A stretch of DNA of 64,000 bases. Source: Streptomyces longhuiensis (GTDB taxonomy: Bacteria > Actinomycetota > Actinomycetes > Streptomycetales > Streptomycetaceae). The notes beneath the pieces were generated by a model that was given only the letters and a program-made list of their open reading frames with translations, had not been told where the DNA came from and ran no database searches. Positions 26,064 through 34,682 of this stretch are shown one piece after another (position 1 is the stretch's first letter; each line of letters opens with the position of its first letter). Made by a program: the position numbers and the translations under genes. The stretch is taken from the NCBI RefSeq assembly GCF_020616555.1, contig NZ_CP085173.1, positions 7,084,001-7,148,000 of the forward strand, in the 5' to 3' direction.

Positions 26064-26108
26064 GCGTATCGCGTACTCGTGACGGAAGTCACGAAGCGGT
26101 GATAACTT
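26064..26108 (+). promoter_or_regulatory. Promoter with composite motif, aminobenzoate-type cluster
   Basis: GCGTATCG (26064-26071), 7 bp, then CGTGACGGAAGTCACG (26078-26093), a perfect inverted repeat of CGTGAC around GGAA. Reading downstream, GTGACG (26079) plus TAACTT (26103-26108) with an 18-bp spacer is a plausible promoter for the crotonase/monooxygenase genes. Nearly the same arrangement recurs at 31831-31858, so the repeat is a candidate PaaX-family operator. Confidence 0.5.
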
Positions 26109-26178
26109 CAGGGAGCGACGTGCCTGACGCAGGTGCGCCGAACCGTCCGCCGCCCCCGCCCGAGGAGGCCGCACCGCC

Positions 26179-27006
26179 ATGAGTCCCTTCACCGGCTCCG
26201 CGCCCCGCACCGACGACTGGCGGCATCTGAGGTACGCCGTCGACGACGGGGTCGCGACCGTCACCCTGGCCCGCCCCGACAAGCTCAACGCGCTCACCTT
26301 CGGCGCCTACGCCGACCTGCGCGACCTGCTCGCCGAGCTGTCCCGCGAGCGCTCCGTACGCGCCCTTGTGCTGGCCGGCGAGGGCCGCGGATTCTGCTCC
26401 GGCGGTGACGTGGACGAGATCATCGGCGCCACCCTCGCCATGGACACCGCCCAGCTCCTCGACTTCAACCGGATGACCGGCCAGGTCGTACGGGCCGTGC
26501 GCGAGTGCCCCTTCCCGGTGATCGCCGCCGTGCACGGGGTCGCCGCGGGCGCGGGCGCCGTCCTCGCACTCGCCGCCGACTTCCGCGTCGCCGACCCGAG
26601 CGCCCGCTTCGCGTTCCTGTTCACCCGCGTCGGCCTGTCCGGCGGCGACATGGGCGCCGCGTATCTGCTGCCCCGCGTCGTCGGCCTCGGCCACGCGACA
26701 CGCCTGCTCATGCTGGGCGATCCGGTGCGCGCCCCCGAGGCCGAGCGCATCGGCCTGATCAGCGAGCTGACCGACGAGGGCCAGGTCGACGAGGCCGCGC
26801 AGACCCTGGCCCGCCGCCTCGCCGAGGGGCCCGCCCTCGCGTACGCCCAGACCAAGGCCCTGCTCACCGCCGAACTCGACATGCCGCTGGCCGCCGCCGT
26901 GGAAATGGACGCCGCGACCCAGGCCCTCCTCATGAACGGCGAGGACTACGCCGAGTTCCACGCGGCCTTCACGGAGAAGCGCGCGCCCAAGTGGCAGGGG
27001 CGGTGA
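26179..27006 (+). CDS. Enoyl-CoA hydratase/isomerase family protein (crotonase)
   Basis: 275 aa. Crotonase fold with oxyanion-hole segments LAGEGRGFCSGGD and HGVAAGAGAVLALAADFRVA, and RVGLSGGDMGAAYLLPRVVG in the active-site region. It hydrates or isomerises an enoyl-CoA. The final residues overlap the next gene start region (GTGA). Gene order with an aromatic acyl-CoA monooxygenase/reductase points to a role after ring dearomatisation in CoA-dependent aromatic degradation rather than in ordinary fatty-acid oxidation; that is inference from context. Confidence 0.85.
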   Translation: MSPFTGSAPRTDDWRHLRYAVDDGVATVTLARPDKLNALTFGAYADLRDLLAELSRERSVRALVLAGEGRGFCSGGDVDEIIGATLAMDTAQLLDFNRMTGQVVRAVRECPFPVIAAVHGVAAGAGAVLALAADFRVADPSARFAFLFTRVGLSGGDMGAAYLLPRVVGLGHATRLLMLGDPVRAPEAERIGLISELTDEGQVDEAAQTLARRLAEGPALAYAQTKALLTAELDMPLAAAVEMDAATQALLMNGEDYAEFHAAFTEKRAPKWQGR

Positions 27007-27008
27007 CC

Positions 27009-29339
27009 ATGGAACCCCTGCGAGTGGCGGTCATCGGCGGCGGACCCGGCGGCCTGTACGCCGCCGCCCTCCTCAAGCGGCTCGACCCGCGCCGCGACAT
27101 CACGCTCTGGGAGCGCAACGCCCCCGACGACACCTTCGGCTTCGGCGTCGTCCTCTCCGACGAGACGCTCGGCGGCATCGAGCACGCCGACCCCGTCGTC
27201 CACGCCGCGCTCCAGGCGGAGTTCGTGCGCTGGGACGACATCGACGTCGTGCACCGCGGCACCCGCCACACCTCGGGCGGCCACGGCTTCGCCGCGCTCG
27301 GCCGCCGCAGGCTCCTCGAAATCCTCCACGAGCGCTGCCGGCAGCTCGGCGTGAACCTCCGCTTCCGTTCGGAGGCGCCATCGGCGGCGGACCTCACCCG
27401 CGACCACGACCTGGTCGTCGCCGCCGACGGAGTGCACAGCGCGACCCGCGAGGCTCACGCCGACGCGTTCCGGCCGCGCGTCGAGCAGCACCGCTGCCGC
27501 TACATCTGGCTCGCCGCCGACTTCGCCTTCGACGCGTTCCGCTTCGAGACCGCCGAGACCGAGCACGGCGTCATGCAGCTGCACGGATACCCGTACGCCC
27601 GCCCGTCTCCCGACCACCACCCCTCGACGGGACCCTCCGGGCCGCACCTGCCCGTCGGCGCCAGCACCGTCATCGTCGAGATGCGCGAGGAGGTGTGGCG
27701 GGCGGCCGGATTCGACGAGCTCGACGTGGGCGAGTCCGTCGAAAGGTGCGCCAAGATCTTCGCCGACGCCCTGGGCGGCCGTGGTCTCAGGTCGAACAAC
27801 TCCGCCTGGACCGCCTTCCGCACGGTCGTGAACGAGAAGTGGTCGCACGGGAACGTCGTCCTCGTCGGCGACAGCGCGCACACCGCACACTTCTCCATCG
27901 GCTCCGGCACCAAGCTCGCCGTCGAGGACGCCCTCGCGCTCGCCGCCTGCCTCCAGGAACAGCCCACCACGGCCGAGGCGCTCGCGGCGTACGAGGCGGA
28001 GCGGCGGCCCGTCGTCGCCTCCACCCAGCGCGCGGCCCGCGCCAGCCTGGAGTGGTTCGAGAACCTCGGCCTCTATCTCGACCAGCCGGCACACCAGTTC
28101 GCGTTCAACCTTCTCACCCGCAGCCGCCGCGTCACGCACGACAACCTGCGCCTGCGTGACCCGCACTTCACCGAGGCCGTCGAACGCGACTTCGGCTGCC
28201 CGCCCGGCACACCCCCCATGTTCACGCCGCTGCGCCTGCGCGATCTGACCCTGCGCAACCGCGTCGTCGTCTCACCCATGGACATGTACTCGGCCCAGTC
28301 CGGCGTCCCCGGCGACTTCCACCTCGTCCACCTCGGCGCGCGGGCCCTCGGCGGCGCCGGACTCGTCATGACGGAGATGGTGTGCGTCAGCCCCGAGGGC
28401 CGCATCACCCCGGGCTGCACCGGTCTCTACACGCCTGAGCAGGCCGCGGCCTGGCGCCGCATCACCGAGTTCGCGCACACCCAGGCCCCCGGCACGGCGG
28501 TCGGCGTCCAGCTCGGGCACTCCGGACGCAAGGGCTCCACGAAGCTGATGTGGGAAGGCATCGACGACCCGCTCCCGGAGGGGAACTGGCCGCTGGTCGC
28601 CGCTTCCCCGCTCCCGTACAAGCCGGGCAGTCAGACTCCGCACGAGCTGACGACCGGCGAACTCGCCGATGTCCGAGAGCAGTTCACGTCCGCCGCCCTG
28701 CGCGCCGCCGACGCCGGCTTCGACCTCCTCGAACTGCACTGCGCCCACGGCTATCTGCTGTCCGGCTTCCTCTCGCCGCTGAGCAATCACCGGACGGACG
28801 CGTACGGCGGCTCGCTCCCGAACCGGCTGCGCTTCCCCCTCGAAGTCTTCGACGCCGTACGCGACGTGTGGCCCGGCGACCGCCCCATGACCGTCCGGAT
28901 CTCCGCCACCGACTGGGCGGACGGCGGCACGGACGCGCACGACGCCGTGGAGATCGCCCGCGCGTTCGCCGCGCACGGCGCCGACGCGATCGACGTGTCG
29001 ACCGGACAGGTCGTCGCCGACGAGAAACCCGCGTACGGACGCTCCTACCAAGTGCCGTTCGCGGACCGGATCCGCAACGAGACCGGCATCCCGGTGATCT
29101 CGGTCGGCGCGATCTCCTCGTGGGACGACGTCAACTCGCTGATCCTGGCCGGGCGCACCGACCTGTGCGCCCTGGCCCGCCCCCACCTCTACGACCCGCA
29201 CTGGACCCTGCACGCGGCGGCCGAACAGGGCTACGCGGGTCCCGGTGTCGCCTGGCCGAAGCCGTACGAGGCGGGCAGCCGGCCGCCCCAGACCGGGCGG
29301 CTCGACGCTCCCAAGCCCCGCCTCACGCTGGGTGGTTGA
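27009..29339 (+). CDS. Bifunctional aryl-CoA monooxygenase/reductase (2-aminobenzoyl-CoA or salicylyl-CoA type)
   Basis: 776 aa fusion. Residues ~1-390 form a PHBH-type FAD monooxygenase: VIGGGPGGLYAA, VVAADGVHSATRE and GDSAHTAHFSIGSGTKLAVE. Residues ~400-776 form an Old Yellow Enzyme-like FMN reductase: FTPLRLRDLTLRNRVVVSPM, GVQLGHSGRKGS, HCAHGYLLSGFLSPLSN. The family hydroxylates and then reduces 2-aminobenzoyl-CoA (Azoarcus ACMR) and is also annotated as salicylyl-CoA 5-hydroxylase/oxidoreductase. ATG 27009 is used; GTG 27003, overlapping the crotonase stop, is an alternative. Its 3' end overlaps the convergent paaX-like gene by 17 bp. Confidence 0.88.
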   Translation: MEPLRVAVIGGGPGGLYAAALLKRLDPRRDITLWERNAPDDTFGFGVVLSDETLGGIEHADPVVHAALQAEFVRWDDIDVVHRGTRHTSGGHGFAALGRRRLLEILHERCRQLGVNLRFRSEAPSAADLTRDHDLVVAADGVHSATREAHADAFRPRVEQHRCRYIWLAADFAFDAFRFETAETEHGVMQLHGYPYARPSPDHHPSTGPSGPHLPVGASTVIVEMREEVWRAAGFDELDVGESVERCAKIFADALGGRGLRSNNSAWTAFRTVVNEKWSHGNVVLVGDSAHTAHFSIGSGTKLAVEDALALAACLQEQPTTAEALAAYEAERRPVVASTQRAARASLEWFENLGLYLDQPAHQFAFNLLTRSRRVTHDNLRLRDPHFTEAVERDFGCPPGTPPMFTPLRLRDLTLRNRVVVSPMDMYSAQSGVPGDFHLVHLGARALGGAGLVMTEMVCVSPEGRITPGCTGLYTPEQAAAWRRITEFAHTQAPGTAVGVQLGHSGRKGSTKLMWEGIDDPLPEGNWPLVAASPLPYKPGSQTPHELTTGELADVREQFTSAALRAADAGFDLLELHCAHGYLLSGFLSPLSNHRTDAYGGSLPNRLRFPLEVFDAVRDVWPGDRPMTVRISATDWADGGTDAHDAVEIARAFAAHGADAIDVSTGQVVADEKPAYGRSYQVPFADRIRNETGIPVISVGAISSWDDVNSLILAGRTDLCALARPHLYDPHWTLHAAAEQGYAGPGVAWPKPYEAGSRPPQTGRLDAPKPRLTLGG

Positions 29340-30144
29340 GGGTGGTGAACGCCGCCCCCGCGTCCCGCAGTCGCTCGTGCAGCGCCCGGAACACGCTCGC
29401 CGACCGCGTGCCCGGCCACCGTGCCGGCAGCAGTCCGGCGGGCAGCCCCGGGTCCGCGTAGGGCAGATGCCGCCAGGAGTCGAGGGCGAGGAGGTAGTCC
29501 CGGTACGCCTCCTCCGGCGCGGCGTCGCCGGGGGAGCGGGCCTGCCAGGCGGCGAGCACCGGCGCGTGCTCGTCGAGGAACGCCTCGTGCAGCGCGGCGA
29601 GACGGTCCAGGTCCCACCAGCGCGCCACCGCGTCGGCCGTTGCCGCGTACCCCAGGTGCTCGCCGCGGAACAGATCGACGTACGGGGAGAGCCCGAGGCG
29701 TTCCAGGGTGTGCCGGGTCTCCTCGTGCAGGCCCGCCGGGGCGATCCACACGCCGGGCGCCGCCGAGCCGAAGCCGAGCCCGGCCAGCCGTGAGCGCAGG
29801 ACGTGCCGCTTGGCTCGCTCGGCCTCCGGCACGGAGAACACCGCGAGCACCCAGCCGTCCGTCTCGCCGGCCGGTGCCCCGTAGATGCGCCGGTCGCCGT
29901 CGTCCAGGAGCTGGCGCGCGGCCGGCGACAGCGCGTACCCGGCGGCGCCCGACCCCGTGCGCTCCGGCAGGAGCAGCCCGCGCCGCTTGAGGCGGGACAC
30001 ACAGGACCGCACGGCGGGCGCGTCGACGCCGACCGTGCCGAGGAGACGGATCAGCTCGGCGACGGGCACGGGGCCGGGAAAGCCGCGCCCGTAGGCGCCG
30101 TAGAGGGTGACGATCAGGGACCGGGGAGTGTGCAGCTCGGACAC
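29323..30144 (-). CDS. PaaX-family transcriptional regulator
   Basis: 273 aa from GTG 30144. N-terminal winged helix RSLIVTLYGAYGRGFPGPVP with VRSCVSRLKRRGLLLPERTG, followed by the PaaX central and C-terminal domains (GWVLAVFSVPEAERAKRHVL, FRGEHLGYA). PaaX proteins repress CoA-dependent aromatic pathways and are released by an aryl-CoA. The gene lies 4 bp after the ligase gene, so regulator and ligase are cotranscribed, fitting feedback control by the ligase product. Candidate operators are the repeats at 26078 and 31843. Confidence 0.87.
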   Translation of the reverse strand: MSELHTPRSLIVTLYGAYGRGFPGPVPVAELIRLLGTVGVDAPAVRSCVSRLKRRGLLLPERTGSGAAGYALSPAARQLLDDGDRRIYGAPAGETDGWVLAVFSVPEAERAKRHVLRSRLAGLGFGSAAPGVWIAPAGLHEETRHTLERLGLSPYVDLFRGEHLGYAATADAVARWWDLDRLAALHEAFLDEHAPVLAAWQARSPGDAAPEEAYRDYLLALDSWRHLPYADPGLPAGLLPARWPGTRSASVFRALHERLRDAGAAFTTLNHPA

Positions 30145-30148
30145 GTGG

Positions 30149-31774
30149 TCACTCTAGATCGCCGGCGGAGCGCAGCCGGAACCGCTGGAGCTTCCCGGTC
30201 GCCGTGCGGGGCAGGGCGTCCAGGAAAACGATCTCGCGCGGGCACTTGTACGGCACCAGCTCGGCCTTCACGAACGCCCGCAGCGCGTCCGGGTCCCGGC
30301 GGGCGCCCTCGCGCAGTACGACGTAGGCGACCGCTATCTGCCCGCGCTCGTCGTCGGGGCGGCCCACCACCGCGGTCTCCGCGACGTCCGGGTGGCGCAG
30401 CAGCGCGTCCTCGACCTCGGGGCCCGCGATGTTGTACCCCGCCGAAATGATCATGTCGTCGGCGCGGGCGACGTACCGGAAGTAGCCGTCGGGCTCGCGG
30501 ACGTACGTGTCCCCGGTGACGTTCCAGCCGCCGCGGACGTACGTCGTCTGCCGCTCGTCGGCGAGATAGCGGCAGCCGACCGGGCCGCGCACGGCGAGCA
30601 ACCCCGGTTCCCCGTCCGGCACTTCGGACCCCGCGTCGTCGATCACGCGCGCCTGCCAGCCGGGCACGGGCACGCCCGTCGTCCCGGGGCGGATCGCGTC
30701 GTCGGCGGCGGAGATGAAGATGTGCAGGAGTTCCGTGGCGCCGATGCCGTTGATGATGCGGATCCCCGTCGCCTCGTGCCAGGCCCGCCAGGTCGCGGCC
30801 GGCAGGTTCTCGCCCGCGGAGACGCATCGCCGCAGCGACGAGAGGGTGTGCCCCTCGGCGCCGTCGAGGAGCGCTCGGTACGCGGTCGGCGCGGTGAACA
30901 GGACGGACACCCCGTGCTCGGCGATCGCGGGCAGCAGCTGCCTCGGCCCCGCCTGTTCGAGCAGCAGCGACGAGGCGCCGGCCCGCAGCGGGAAGACGAC
31001 GAGCCCGCCGAGCCCGAACGTGAAGCCGAGCGGCGGGCTCCCCGCGAACACGTCGTCCGGCGTCGGCCGCAGGACATGGCGCGCGAACGTGTCCGCGATG
31101 GCGAGGACGTCCCGGTGGAAGTGCATGCAGCCCTTGGGGCGCCCGGTCGTGCCCGACGTGAACGCGATCAGGGCGACGTCGTCGGCGGCGGTCGCCACGG
31201 CCTCGTACGTCTCGGGCAGCCCGGAGCCGCGCCCGAGGAGGTCGTCGGGGCCTTCGCCGCCGAACGGCGTGACGCGCAGCCCGGGCACCTCGGCCTTCAC
31301 CAGGTCGTCCAGGACCCTGGCGTCGCACAGCGCGTGCGTGACCCGGGCGATGGAGCAGACCGTCGCCAGCTCCTGCGTGCGCGCCTGCGCGAGCACGGTG
31401 ACGGCGACCGCGCCCGCCTTCATCACGGCCAGCCAACAGGCGGCGAGCCAGGGCGTGGTGGGGCCGCGCAGGAGCACCCGGTTCCCCGGCCGCACGCCCA
31501 GCTCGCCGCTGAGCAGATGCGCGATCCGGTCGACGCGGAGCAGCAGCTCCCCGTAGGTCCACACCGCCCCGTCGCCCGTGCGGAACGCGGGCCGGTCGGG
31601 GCCGAACCGTTCGACGGTGCGGTCGAGCAGCTCGGCCCCGCAGTTCAGTTGCCGCGGATAGCGCAGTTCCGGGAGGTCGAAGACGAGGTCGGGCCAGAGT
31701 TCGGGCGGCGGGAGATGGTCGCGCGCGAAGGTGTCGACGTGGGCCGACGTGTGCTGTGGCGGAGCGTCTGTCAT
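30149..31774 (-). CDS. Aryl-CoA ligase (benzoate/2-aminobenzoate-CoA ligase family)
   Basis: 541 aa. ANL superfamily: P-loop LIAFTSGTTGRPKGCMHFHRD is shortened in the usual way for benzoate-CoA ligases, followed by GIGATELLHIFISA, the hinge YVARADDMIISAGYNIAGPE and the catalytic Lys near RTATGKLQRFRL. The N-terminal DTFARDHLPPPELWPDLVF and LNCGAELLD resemble 2-aminobenzoate-CoA ligases. It activates the aromatic acid for the monooxygenase/reductase. Divergent from the acyl-CoA dehydrogenase, with a promoter motif shared with the crotonase promoter. Confidence 0.85.
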   Translation of the reverse strand: MTDAPPQHTSAHVDTFARDHLPPPELWPDLVFDLPELRYPRQLNCGAELLDRTVERFGPDRPAFRTGDGAVWTYGELLLRVDRIAHLLSGELGVRPGNRVLLRGPTTPWLAACWLAVMKAGAVAVTVLAQARTQELATVCSIARVTHALCDARVLDDLVKAEVPGLRVTPFGGEGPDDLLGRGSGLPETYEAVATAADDVALIAFTSGTTGRPKGCMHFHRDVLAIADTFARHVLRPTPDDVFAGSPPLGFTFGLGGLVVFPLRAGASSLLLEQAGPRQLLPAIAEHGVSVLFTAPTAYRALLDGAEGHTLSSLRRCVSAGENLPAATWRAWHEATGIRIINGIGATELLHIFISAADDAIRPGTTGVPVPGWQARVIDDAGSEVPDGEPGLLAVRGPVGCRYLADERQTTYVRGGWNVTGDTYVREPDGYFRYVARADDMIISAGYNIAGPEVEDALLRHPDVAETAVVGRPDDERGQIAVAYVVLREGARRDPDALRAFVKAELVPYKCPREIVFLDALPRTATGKLQRFRLRSAGDLE

Positions 31775-31829
31775 GGCCGTGCGCCCCCTAGGAACGAAAG
31801 ACCCTGCTTGGTGGTGGGCTCGCGGAACG

Positions 31830-31858
31830 AGCGTATCGTGATGGTGACGACAGTCAAC
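31830..31858 (-). promoter_or_regulatory. Ligase-paaX promoter with shared composite motif
   Basis: On the minus strand TTGACT (31852-31857), 16-bp spacer, TACGCT (31830-31835). On the plus strand the same region reads GCGTATCG (31831-31838) and GGTGACGACAGTCAAC (31843-31858). The latter contains TGAC-N4-GTCA over the -35; GCGTATCG overlaps the -10. Both elements recur in the same order at 26064-26093, 5 versus 7 bp apart. Confidence 0.5.
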
Positions 31859-31918
31859 GGTCCGCGATACCGTGACGGAGCCGGCCCGAGCCGCCGGCGA
31901 ACCGGGAGGCGCCGACAG

Positions 31919-33049
31919 ATGACCGCAAAGTCCGCAGCTCCGTCATTCTCGCTCGACCCGGCGCAGACCGCCTGGTGTGCCGAACTGCGCGCGCTCGCCG
32001 CCGAACGGCTCGCGCCCCTCGCCGAGAAGGGCGAGCCGGGGAAGGTGAACCGGCCGCTCGTCGCCGAGCTCGGCCGCCTCGGCCTCCTGGAGCGGCTGTT
32101 CCGCTCCGGCGCCCTCGACCTGTGCCTGATGCGTGAGTCCCTCGCCCGCGCCTGCACGGAGGCCGAGACCGCGCTCGCCCTCCAGGGGCTGGGCGCGCAC
32201 CCCGTGCACGCCTACGGCACCGACGCCCAGCGCGCACACTGGCTGCCGCGCGTCAGTGACGGCACCGCCGTCGCGGCCTTCGCGCTGAGCGAGCCGGGCG
32301 CGGGCTCCGACGCCGCGGCCCTCGCCCTGCGCGCGGAGCCCGACGGCACCGGAGGCTGGTGCCTCATCGGCGAGAAGACCTGGATCTCGAACGCCCCCGA
32401 GGCCGACTTCTACACCGTCTTCGCCCGTACGGCCCCGGACGCCGGAGCGCGCGGAGTCACCGCGTTCCTGGTCCCCGCCGACCGCCCCGGACTCACCGGC
32501 ACCCCCCTCGACATGCTGTCCCCGCACCCCATCGGCTCCCTCGACTTCGACGCGGTCCCGGTCACCGCCGACGACGTGCTCGGCGAACCGGACCGCGGCT
32601 TCCGCGTCGCCATGACCACCCTGAACCTCTTCCGCCCGAGCGTCGGCGCCTTCGCCGTCGGCATGGCGCAGGCCGCGCTCGACGCGACGCTCGCCCACAC
32701 CGCCCGGCGCGACGCGTTCGGCGGCAAGCTGAAGGACCTCCAGACCGTCGCGCACCAGGTGGCCGATCTCGCCCTGCGCACCGAGGCGGCCCGCCTCATG
32801 GTCTACGCGGCCGCGGCGGCGTACGACGCGGGCGCCCCCGACGTGCCGCAGCGCGCCGCGATGGCGAAGCTCCTCGCCACCGAGACCGCCCAGCACGTCG
32901 TCGACACCGCCGTCCAGCTGCACGGCGCCCGCGCCCTGCAACGCGGCCACCTCCTCGAACACCTCTACCGCGAGGTGCGGGCCCCCCGCATCTACGAAGG
33001 GGCGAGCGAGGTCCAACGCGCCATCATCGCAAAGGAGTTGTACGCGTGA
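31919..33049 (+). CDS. Acyl-CoA dehydrogenase family protein
   Basis: 376 aa, ATG 31919 after GGGAGGC. FAD-binding FALSEPGAGSDAAAL and WISNAPEADFYTVFARTA, later LQLHGARALQ-type sequence (VQLHGARALQRGHLLEH) and the catalytic-region YEGASEVQRAIIAKELYA, where the base Glu is conserved. It oxidises an acyl-CoA of the ring-reduced or ring-opened aromatic product. The stop overlaps the RidA-family start (GTGA). Direction and spacing make it part of the ligase-controlled divergon. Confidence 0.87.
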   Translation: MTAKSAAPSFSLDPAQTAWCAELRALAAERLAPLAEKGEPGKVNRPLVAELGRLGLLERLFRSGALDLCLMRESLARACTEAETALALQGLGAHPVHAYGTDAQRAHWLPRVSDGTAVAAFALSEPGAGSDAAALALRAEPDGTGGWCLIGEKTWISNAPEADFYTVFARTAPDAGARGVTAFLVPADRPGLTGTPLDMLSPHPIGSLDFDAVPVTADDVLGEPDRGFRVAMTTLNLFRPSVGAFAVGMAQAALDATLAHTARRDAFGGKLKDLQTVAHQVADLALRTEAARLMVYAAAAAYDAGAPDVPQRAAMAKLLATETAQHVVDTAVQLHGARALQRGHLLEHLYREVRAPRIYEGASEVQRAIIAKELYA

Positions 33050-33450
33050 GCGGCATCGAGCGGATCAACCCACCCGAACTCTCCCCGCCCACCGGTTTCT
33101 CGCACGCCGTCACCGCCACCGGCGGCCGCCTCGTCTTCCTCGCCGGCCAGACCGCCCTCGACGCGGACGGCAAGATCACCGGTGACACGCTCCCGGAGCA
33201 GTTCGCGCGCGCCCTGACCAACCTCCTCACCGCCCTGCGCCACGCGGGAGGCACCCCCGACACGCTCGCCCGCGTCACCGTCTACGCCACCGACATCGCC
33301 GACTACCGCACCCACGCCCGCGAACTCGGCCGAATCTGGCGTGAGTCGGCGGGCCGCGACTACCCGGCGATGGCGGTGATCGGCACGACCCGGCTGTGGG
33401 ACGAGCAGGCTCTGGTGGAACTGGACGGCCTGGCGGTCCTGCCGGACTAG
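33046..33450 (+). CDS. RidA-family protein lacking the catalytic arginine
   Basis: 134 aa from a GTG overlapping the dehydrogenase stop. YjgF/RidA fold: LVFLAGQTALDADGKITGDT, NLLTALRHAGGTPDTLARVTV and the end LDGLAVLPD. In active imine deaminases the segment before the last strand reads PAR (Arg105 in E. coli), which binds the substrate carboxylate. Here it is PAM, with Met109. The protein therefore belongs to an Arg-less Rid subgroup. In a pathway with amino-substituted CoA thioesters, which have no free carboxylate, it could act on an enamine/imine thioester, but this is inference. Confidence 0.85.
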   Translation: MSGIERINPPELSPPTGFSHAVTATGGRLVFLAGQTALDADGKITGDTLPEQFARALTNLLTALRHAGGTPDTLARVTVYATDIADYRTHARELGRIWRESAGRDYPAMAVIGTTRLWDEQALVELDGLAVLPD

Positions 33451-33535
33451 GCCGGAGTCCATCGGCCCGGGGGCCGACCGACCCCGGCGTCGGGCCCACA
33501 CAGCACGCCCGCACCCGATGTGAGGGGCCGGCCGG

Positions 33536-34588
33536 CTACTCCTGCGGCAGGATCACCGCGCGTCCACGCACGGTCCCGTCGTGCAGCCGCCGGTAGGCGG
33601 TGGGCGCGCTGTCGATGCCGTACGTCTCCACGTGCACGGAGACGACCCCGGCCCGCGCCAGGTCGAGCACCTCCATCAGCTCGCTGCGGCTGCCCCAGTA
33701 CGGCGCGGTCACCGACGCCTCGTACGGTGTGGTGCCGAAGCCGACCGCGAGGCTGCCGCCGCCGAGGCCGACGATGGTGACATCGCCCTCGACCGCCACG
33801 CAGCCGCCCGCCGTGGCCACCGTGGGCGCGGCCCCGACGAAGTCGAAGACCGCCTCGGCGCCCCTGCCGCCGGTCAACTCCCTGACGACGGACACGGACT
33901 CGGCGTCCGACAGGATCGCCTCATGGGCGCCCACCTCACGGGCGAGCGCCAGCTTCTCCTCGTTCACGTCGAGCGCGATCACCCAGGCCGGGGACAGCGC
34001 GCGCAGGAGCTGGATCGCGACGTGCCCGAGCCCGCCCGTGCCGATCACGACGGCCGCCGACCCCGGCACCAGCTTCGGCAGCGACCGCTTGATCGCGTGG
34101 TACGGCGTCAGACCGGCGTCGGTCAGCGGCACCGCCTGCACCGGGTCGAGGCCGCCGAGCGGGACGAGATGGCGGGGGCTGTCCACGACCATGTACTCGG
34201 CCATGGCGCCGGGCGCGCCGAGGCCGGGCGGGTAGATGCCGAGTTCCTTGGCGCGCAGACAGTAATTCTCTTTGCCCTCCGCGCACTTGGCGCAGGTGCC
34301 GCAGCCCCACGGCCCGTAGACGGCGACCTCGTCGCCGGCCTCGACGGCCGTCACCCCGTCACCCACCGCCGCGACCGTGCCGACGCCCTCGTGGCCCAGC
34401 GTGAGCGGCAGGGGGAAGCCCAGCTGCTCGGCGGGCCAGCTCATCACGGCGATGTCGGAGTGGCAGACACCGGCCGCAGTCATCCGCAGCAGCACCTGGC
34501 CGGGACCGGCGGCGGGTACGGGGATCTGCACGACTTCGGGAGCGGCACCCACCGTGCGGTACTGGACGGCCTTCATCAGCTCGGTCAT
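33536..34588 (-). CDS. Zinc-dependent NAD(P) alcohol dehydrogenase
   Basis: 350 aa. ATG 34588 has GGGAGGAA upstream; the frame extends 21 codons more. Catalytic zinc ligands in GVCHSDIAVM and GHEGVGTV, structural zinc loop CGTCAKCAEGKENYC, Rossmann GTGGLGHVAIQLLRAL. It is similar to AdhP/secondary alcohol dehydrogenases. It oxidises an alcohol or reduces an aldehyde; the substrate is unknown. It is the last gene of a minus-strand set MFS-IclR-ADH, which suggests catabolism of a small imported organic acid or alcohol. Confidence 0.86.
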   Translation of the reverse strand: MTELMKAVQYRTVGAAPEVVQIPVPAAGPGQVLLRMTAAGVCHSDIAVMSWPAEQLGFPLPLTLGHEGVGTVAAVGDGVTAVEAGDEVAVYGPWGCGTCAKCAEGKENYCLRAKELGIYPPGLGAPGAMAEYMVVDSPRHLVPLGGLDPVQAVPLTDAGLTPYHAIKRSLPKLVPGSAAVVIGTGGLGHVAIQLLRALSPAWVIALDVNEEKLALAREVGAHEAILSDAESVSVVRELTGGRGAEAVFDFVGAAPTVATAGGCVAVEGDVTIVGLGGGSLAVGFGTTPYEASVTAPYWGSRSELMEVLDLARAGVVSVHVETYGIDSAPTAYRRLHDGTVRGRAVILPQE

Positions 34589-34682
34589 CGTGCGTTCCTC
34601 CCGGGAGCGGTGCGGGGGCCCGGCGGCCGCCCTCCCCGGGATCCATGTCACCGGGCGGCGGCCGTCACACCCGCAGACCGGC

